From: Pseudomonadota bacterium
Lineage (GTDB): Bacteria > Pseudomonadota > Alphaproteobacteria > Rhizobiales > Pleomorphomonadaceae
DNA length: 64,000 nt
NCBI GenBank assembly: GCA_023436885.1
Contig: JAEZHI010000048.1
Span: 1-64,000 of the forward strand
Direction: 5' to 3'
In this document: positions 59,689 through 64,000 of the stretch, one piece after another
How positions within the stretch are numbered: position 1 is the first letter of the stretch
Layout: every line of letters starts with the position of its first letter
The notes under the pieces: model-generated
What the model was told of the DNA's origin: nothing
Database searches by the model: none
The model's input: only the letters and a program-made list of their open reading frames with translations
Position numbers and translations under genes: made by a program

Positions 59689-61368
59689 ATGCTGAAGAAT
59701 ATTTCGATCAGCACTAAAATACTTGTGGCTTTCGGCATTGTGCTGTTGGCCAATATCGTCACCGGGGGAGCCATCCTCTGGTCGAACTCGAGCGTCGACA
59801 AGAATGTTGGCTGGACAGTTCACACTTACCAGGTCCTCGAGCAGGCGGATCGACTGACATCTTCCATGGTCGATCAGGAAACCGGAATGCGCGGTTATCT
59901 GATAACCGGGAAGACGGAGAATCTCGAACCGCTGAAAGCCGGCGAGCAGGTCGTCGATGACGCCTGGAACAAGCTGAAGACGCTGACGTCTGACAATCCG
60001 ACGCAGCAGGCGCGGCTCGATACGGTTCGCGGCGTTATCGATCATTGGCAGAACACCGTGTCCCATGCCGCCATCGACCTGATGGCCAAGCCCGGATCCG
60101 AGGAGGCGGCTCGCGGCATCGAACGCTCGGGTCTCGGCAAGAAGGATTTCGACCAGATCCGCAAGATCGTCGGCGAGATGAAGGGCGATGAGTCGTCGCT
60201 GCTCGGCGCCCGCTCCGAGGCGATGGCTTCCGCTCAGCGGACCATTCTGTTCTCTGTCGCCCTGTCGGTGGTGGTCATTCTGGTTCTGGCCCTCGTCGCC
60301 GCCTTCGCCCTGAACAAGCTGATCGCGGTGCCGATCCGCGCGACCGTCGGTGTCATGGAGCGGTTGCGGGGTGGCGATCACGCCGTTCAGGTGAATGGCA
60401 CCGAGCGCAAAGACGAGATCGGTCTGATGAGCGGCGCCCTCGTCGAGTTCCGTGATAGCCTTGCGGCAGCCGAGGCTATGCGCCAAGAACAGACGGCTCG
60501 CGAGGCGCAGGAACGCGAACTGCTGGCTCGCCGCGAGCAGCTCGCCAATGCCTTCGTTGGCCGCATGCAGGAGCTGTCGGCGGGGTTTGCCGCCTCTTCG
60601 GGTGAAGTTGCGGACGCGGCGAGGAATCTGTCGGCCACGGCCGAGGAGACCTCGCGTCAGGCCCAGTCGGTGGCCTCCGCCGCCGAGGAATCGTCTAGCA
60701 GCGTCGAGACGGTGGCGACCGCCTCGGAGGAAATGGCGACCTCGGTGCGTGAGATCACTGGACAGGTGACCCATGCGGCCAAGGTGTCCGACGCCGCCTA
60801 CAACGAGGCGGCAAGCTCGAACCGTCGCATCATCGGGCTGGCGAATGCCGCCTCGGCGATCGGCGAAGTGGTCGGGCTGATCAACAATATTGCCGCCCAG
60901 ACCAACCTTCTCGCCCTCAACGCCACCATCGAGGCGGCGCGGGCCGGCGAGGCCGGCAAAGGCTTTGCGGTGGTGGCTGCCGAAGTCAAGCAGCTTGCCG
61001 ACCAGACCGCCAAGGCCACGGACGAAATCGCCCACAAGGTGGGCGAGATCCAGGAAGCGACCACCGGCACCGTCAAGTCGATGGAGGAGATCGTCCGGGT
61101 GATCGGCTCGGTGAAGGAGATCGCATCCGCCATTGCCGGCGCGGTGGAGCAGCAAGGCGCCGCCACGGCGGAGATTGCCCGCAACTGTCAGCAGGCGGCG
61201 ACCGGCACGCATCAGGTGACCGAGAACATCTCCGGCGTCGGTCAGGCAGCCGAAATGACCGGCGCAGCCTCGACGCAGCTGATGACATTGTCCGACGGCC
61301 TGTCTTCGAAGGCCGGCGAGCTCAGACTTGCGGTCGAAAGCTTCGTGAGAGACTTCGCTGCCGCTTGA
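59689..61368 (+). CDS. Methyl-accepting chemotaxis protein with CHASE3 sensor domain
   Basis: A 559-residue chemoreceptor. TM1 is at about residues 12-33 (ILVAFGIVLLANIVTGGAIL). A periplasmic CHASE3 four-helix domain follows (SSMVDQETGMRGYLITGKTE is its core motif), then TM2 near 190-210, a HAMP domain (PIRATVGVMERLRGGDHAVQ) and a long coiled coil. The signalling tip NLLALNATIEAARAGEAGKG is at about 406-425. No CheB/CheR-binding pentapeptide is seen at the C-terminus. GGGAGA precedes the ATG; an upstream start at 59623 is less likely. It signals to CheA/CheW encoded elsewhere. Confidence 0.93.
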   Translation: MLKNISISTKILVAFGIVLLANIVTGGAILWSNSSVDKNVGWTVHTYQVLEQADRLTSSMVDQETGMRGYLITGKTENLEPLKAGEQVVDDAWNKLKTLTSDNPTQQARLDTVRGVIDHWQNTVSHAAIDLMAKPGSEEAARGIERSGLGKKDFDQIRKIVGEMKGDESSLLGARSEAMASAQRTILFSVALSVVVILVLALVAAFALNKLIAVPIRATVGVMERLRGGDHAVQVNGTERKDEIGLMSGALVEFRDSLAAAEAMRQEQTAREAQERELLARREQLANAFVGRMQELSAGFAASSGEVADAARNLSATAEETSRQAQSVASAAEESSSSVETVATASEEMATSVREITGQVTHAAKVSDAAYNEAASSNRRIIGLANAASAIGEVVGLINNIAAQTNLLALNATIEAARAGEAGKGFAVVAAEVKQLADQTAKATDEIAHKVGEIQEATTGTVKSMEEIVRVIGSVKEIASAIAGAVEQQGAATAEIARNCQQAATGTHQVTENISGVGQAAEMTGAASTQLMTLSDGLSSKAGELRLAVESFVRDFAAA

Positions 61369-61520
61369 GCCTGGCGACGGACAGTGGGGGCTGGGTGGCA
61401 GTGAGGTGGGGCACGGGGGCTGTCCTCGGGGCGCGGAGCCCGTGCGCCCGGGCGTTTTGCCCGATCTTCTCTGCCGCCCGGCTTTCCTCCGCTGCGATCC
61501 GTGTTGCTCACAAGGACACC

Positions 61521-61838
61521 ATGATGAATGTGCGTGCCTTTCCCTTCGATGAGACGAAACGCGAGCGTCTTTTGCTGAGGTTGGATGTGGAGCTGCTCGA
61601 AAGCGTTGCGAGGATGATCGCGATCATCGATCGCTCGGTGTCAACGGAGGCCAAGGCGGCGCTCGCCTTGTCCTTCGAGACGCTGGTCGATCTGTTGCGC
61701 GAGCTTCCGCATCTGCCGGCCCAAACCCCTCAGGGCGAGCGGGTCCGCAACGCGATCTACCTCCACTGCGTCGAGATATTCGAGACCGTGCAGGCTCACC
61801 GGAACGGTCGTCCGGAAAACCTCGGCCAGTCGGCGTGA
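61521..61838 (+). CDS. Small protein between chemoreceptor and HD-GYP genes
   Basis: A 105-residue helical, leucine-rich cytoplasmic protein. No family recognised. ETKRERLLLRLDVELLESVA and LALSFETLVDLLRELPHLPA suggest a small helical bundle. CAAGGAC precedes the ATGs at 61521/61524. Its position between a chemoreceptor and an HD-GYP-type gene, all on the plus strand, suggests a shared signalling role, but nothing in the sequence proves that. Confidence 0.65.
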   Translation: MMNVRAFPFDETKRERLLLRLDVELLESVARMIAIIDRSVSTEAKAALALSFETLVDLLRELPHLPAQTPQGERVRNAIYLHCVEIFETVQAHRNGRPENLGQSA

Positions 61839-61907
61839 GACAAATGCCCGGCGACCTGGGGAGGCGCCGAGGCCGCGAGAGTTTCGACCCCGAGGAGGAA
61901 CGGGTCC

Positions 61908-63056
61908 ATGCGTTGGAGAGATGCTTGCATCCGGGTGATCGCCGACCGTGAGGCGGATGCGTTGCGGCTGGCTCACGAGTTGCTTTGTGTTGGTTTTTCG
62001 GCGCGGGCCGATTCTCCGCAGACGCACACCCGCGGCCGTGACGACTGCGATATCGTGGTGCTGATCGGCTCCTGCAAGGAGAATGGCGGCGGGGACTTTA
62101 CTTCGCTCCGCCGACGGTATGGCGACAATCTGATCTTGTTTTTCAATGATTTGCGCGCCAAGGATTACGCCCTGCTGACCAGGGCGGGCGTCAGGTTCAT
62201 CAGCACGACGCCGGCCGTCACGGTCGAGAGCGTCATCTACTTCATCTCCCTGATAGATCCCGAGCTGGTTTACCGGGTCGCCAAGCTGCGCCTTTTGCGA
62301 AGCGAGACGTCAAAGGTGATCGAGAATGGCTCGCTGGCCTTCTTCCGGGAACTGCGGGGCGGGGGCATGAAGTCGGCTATCAACGCGGCCGGCGCGTATC
62401 GTGAGGAGATCGGCGACCTCGTGTTGAAATCGCCGATGTCGGTCTGGCTCGAACTCTTCCAGAACTACCACGACGGAACGGCCCAGCACTGCACGCTAGT
62501 GTCCAGCTTTGCGCTGCTGTTTGCGAAGGCGCTCGGATTTGCGCCGAAGGACATCGACCGCATGTACGACGCGGCCTTCTTTCACGATGTCGGCAAGGCC
62601 ATGGTGCCCCTCGAAGTGCTCGACAAGCCGGGACGGCTCGATGAGCGGGAATGGGATCTCATGAAGCGGCATGTGCTGCATGGATACGACATCCTGATGC
62701 GCGACGAGAAGACGGCCGGCGAGATCGCGCGCGTTGCCCGCGACCATCACGAATATCTCGACGGAACGGGTTATCCCAACGGGATCGGCGCGGCGGAGAT
62801 CGACGATCCGACGCGCATCCTGACGATTTGCGACATCTTCGCCGCCCTGGTGGAGAAACGCGCCTACAAGCCGCCCAGAAGGACTGACGAAGCCTTCGAT
62901 ATTCTCAAGTCGATGGCGGGTACCAAGCTCGATCCCGATCTGGTGAAGATTTTCGAGGGGGTTGTCGACGCCTACGACTTCTCCGAGCGCCGGACGACGG
63001 CCATGACGGCGCGCCAGGCGGTCGGTTCGGCGCAGAACGGTGTCGCTGCCGGATGA
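61908..63056 (+). CDS. HD-GYP-family phosphohydrolase with degenerate receiver-like N-terminus
   Basis: A 382-residue protein. The C-terminal about 200 residues hold the HD-GYP signatures: HDVGKAMVPLEVLDKPGRLD (HDxGK at 226-230), VARDHHEYLDGTGYPNGI (HHE 280-282 and GTGYP 286-290) and DPTRILTICDIFAALVEKRA. Such domains hydrolyse cyclic di-GMP. The N-terminal about 120 residues have the length and strand pattern of a response-regulator receiver (DIVVLIGSCKENG, then ILFFNDLRAKD and VRFISTTPAVTVES), but the phosphorylated Asp and other key residues are not evident, so it may be a pseudo-receiver. Signal input unknown. Confidence 0.88.
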   Translation: MRWRDACIRVIADREADALRLAHELLCVGFSARADSPQTHTRGRDDCDIVVLIGSCKENGGGDFTSLRRRYGDNLILFFNDLRAKDYALLTRAGVRFISTTPAVTVESVIYFISLIDPELVYRVAKLRLLRSETSKVIENGSLAFFRELRGGGMKSAINAAGAYREEIGDLVLKSPMSVWLELFQNYHDGTAQHCTLVSSFALLFAKALGFAPKDIDRMYDAAFFHDVGKAMVPLEVLDKPGRLDEREWDLMKRHVLHGYDILMRDEKTAGEIARVARDHHEYLDGTGYPNGIGAAEIDDPTRILTICDIFAALVEKRAYKPPRRTDEAFDILKSMAGTKLDPDLVKIFEGVVDAYDFSERRTTAMTARQAVGSAQNGVAAG

Positions 63057-63162
63057 CGGGCCGGCGGGCGGCGACGGAGATGGGAAGCCAGCAAGTGCGT
63101 GGGCTCGGGCGACGAACAGACGGCGGCTTCATATACTGCCGGAAAGAGCGCGCGCTCTCGCC

Positions 63163-63531
63163 TCACTCCGAGAGGTAGCGGCCGATCATCGCCGCTTCCG
63201 ATGCGAGCGCGGCAGAGCGGGCGTCCGCTCCGAGGCGCGCGAGCTCGCCGGCGGCTTCCCGGCGGGCATCCAGTTCCCACTGCAGCAGGGCGCGGATGTC
63301 GTTGTGGCCGAGTTGTCGGCGTTCGACCTCGTTGGTGCCCTCGCCGAAGACGTGGCGGACGAGCGAGGCGCTTTCTTCGGGCGCCGGCACGGCTTCGGCG
63401 TTGTCGAGCACGGCGATCAACTGGCGCAGCAGCGAGGTTTCCGCCTTGTCGCCCCGCTTCATGGCAGCGCGGAGGTCGCCGCGCAGGCGCGTCTTCATGG
63501 TTTCACTGTGGGATGGGTGGCTGTCTGCCAT
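63163..63531 (-). CDS. GatB/YqeY-domain protein
   Basis: A 122-residue protein of the YqeY family, related to the tail domain of GatB. MKTRLRGDLRAAMKRGDKAE and TSLLRQLIAVLDNAEAVPAP match its N-terminal helices, and RRQLGHNDIRALLQWELDAR its middle. The start could be ATG 63531 or the internal MKTRL at 63498, which is closer to the usual YqeY start. Role in cells unclear, perhaps linked to tRNA amidation. It is divergent from the helix-turn-helix gene at 63595. Confidence 0.85.
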   Translation of the reverse strand: MADSHPSHSETMKTRLRGDLRAAMKRGDKAETSLLRQLIAVLDNAEAVPAPEESASLVRHVFGEGTNEVERRQLGHNDIRALLQWELDARREAAGELARLGADARSAALASEAAMIGRYLSE

Positions 63532-63594
63532 TTCGCTTATTGCTCCATTTCATTCCCTATCATAGAAACGATTCGGAATAATTGGGAGTCTTCC

Positions 63595-64000
63595 ATGGCC
63601 AATCAGATGTCTGGGGCGCTGCTGACCGTCGAAGAGGCTGCCGAGGAATTGAAGCTGCACCCCAAGACCGTGCTGCGGCATATCCGGGAGGGGCGGCTCG
63701 TGGCGAGCCGGGTGGGCAAGGCCTATCGCATCGAGCGGGCGAGGCTCGACACTTTCGCCGGTCGCGCGTCGGTGGAGACGCGGGGCGATGCCGGGGCGCG
63801 CGCCACGGTGATCGTCGAGCTGCCCCACATGACGGTGGAGGCGGCCGAACGCATGGCGACTTTCCTCGGCGCGACGGCCCTGACCGGTGACGGCGAGACG
63901 CGGCCGCTGCACCTCACAACCGCCTTCGACCCTATCACCGGCAGCTTGAAGATCGTGCTGGTTGCTGCGCCGGCCGATGCGGCGCGCCTCCTGGCATTGG
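63595..64000 (+). CDS. Excisionase-type helix-turn-helix protein, cut by the window edge
   Basis: At least 135 codons from the ATG at 63595, with no stop before 64000. The first about 60 residues are an excisionase/MerR-like DNA-binding domain: LLTVEEAAEELKLHPKTVLR, then HIREGRLVASRVGKAYRIER, followed by an acidic, hydrophobic region with IVELPHMTVEAAERMATFLG that looks like a small-ligand or dimer domain. GGGAGTCTTCC precedes the ATG. Function cannot be fixed without the rest. Confidence 0.78.
   Translation, partial: MANQMSGALLTVEEAAEELKLHPKTVLRHIREGRLVASRVGKAYRIERARLDTFAGRASVETRGDAGARATVIVELPHMTVEAAERMATFLGATALTGDGETRPLHLTTAFDPITGSLKIVLVAAPADAARLLAL

Overview
The window is high-GC DNA with short intergenic gaps. 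Gene content (rhizobial-type phospholipid N-methyltransferase, DUF3175, HxlR/MerR/LysR/TetR regulators, HD-GYP protein) and a palindrome common in rhizobia at 6658-6698 suggest an alphaproteobacterium, probably of the order Hyphomicrobiales. I cannot name the genus from sequence alone. Lower-GC patches (about 13.8-15.9, 23.8-25.0, 35.8-42.9, 43.9-44.6 and 52.7-53.6 kb) look like acquired DNA.

Layout. 0.2-5.6 kb: permease and ATPase of an Fe3+-siderophore ABC importer, two small conserved proteins, an AraC regulator, a methyltransferase and a siderophore-interacting FAD reductase. 5.6-6.3 kb: palindromic repeats. 6.3-13.0 kb: regulator-plus-enzyme modules (monooxygenase and NADPH oxidoreductase/LysR; MerR/MFS pump with a sox-like box; LysR/hypothetical/Zn-type oxidoreductase). 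13.0-15.9 kb: an unknown membrane protein and an acquired patatin phospholipase. 15.9-23.7 kb: TetR/DAPG-hydrolase-like, a secreted protein, LysR/NQO1-like and TetR/flavodoxin-like reductases, an isonitrile-hydratase-like protein and a thioesterase. 23.8-26.2 kb: a VapBC45-like toxin-antitoxin pair and an overlapping pair of unknown membrane proteins whose paralogues lie singly at 13.0 and 21.4 kb. 26.3-35.8 kb: a broken RND adaptor, AraC and SDR, PmtA, and a TetR-controlled RND efflux operon (65-aa ORF, pump, adaptor). 35.8-42.7 kb: the most interesting locus, a 2086-residue protein with an N-terminal nuclease-like domain, a STAND NTPase core and a very long C-terminus, overlapping a 3' accessory gene; it resembles the Avs antiphage NTPases. 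43.0-46.6 kb: an orphan RES-domain toxin-like gene, tandem palindromic repeats, an RTX protein and a broken second RES copy. 46.7-58.3 kb: DUF4142, FolC, MerR/epimerase, HxlR/NTF2/AzoR, a lipoprotein, a ClC channel with CBS domains, an MBL hydrolase/tautomerase/small-barrel operon and a LysR. 58.3-64.0 kb: AraC, a CHASE3-type chemoreceptor, a small protein, an HD-GYP-family protein, a YqeY-like protein and a helix-turn-helix gene cut by the window edge.

Much of the window consists of small, separately regulated detoxification or redox modules, each with a divergent or adjacent regulator and often a visible palindromic operator. A family of about 136-bp elements with roughly 31-bp terminal inverted repeats is scattered between genes and in two places appears to encode the C-terminus of the neighbouring protein. 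Defence- or toxin-type genes (STAND/nuclease, patatin, RES, VapBC45-like) occur in the lower-GC patches.
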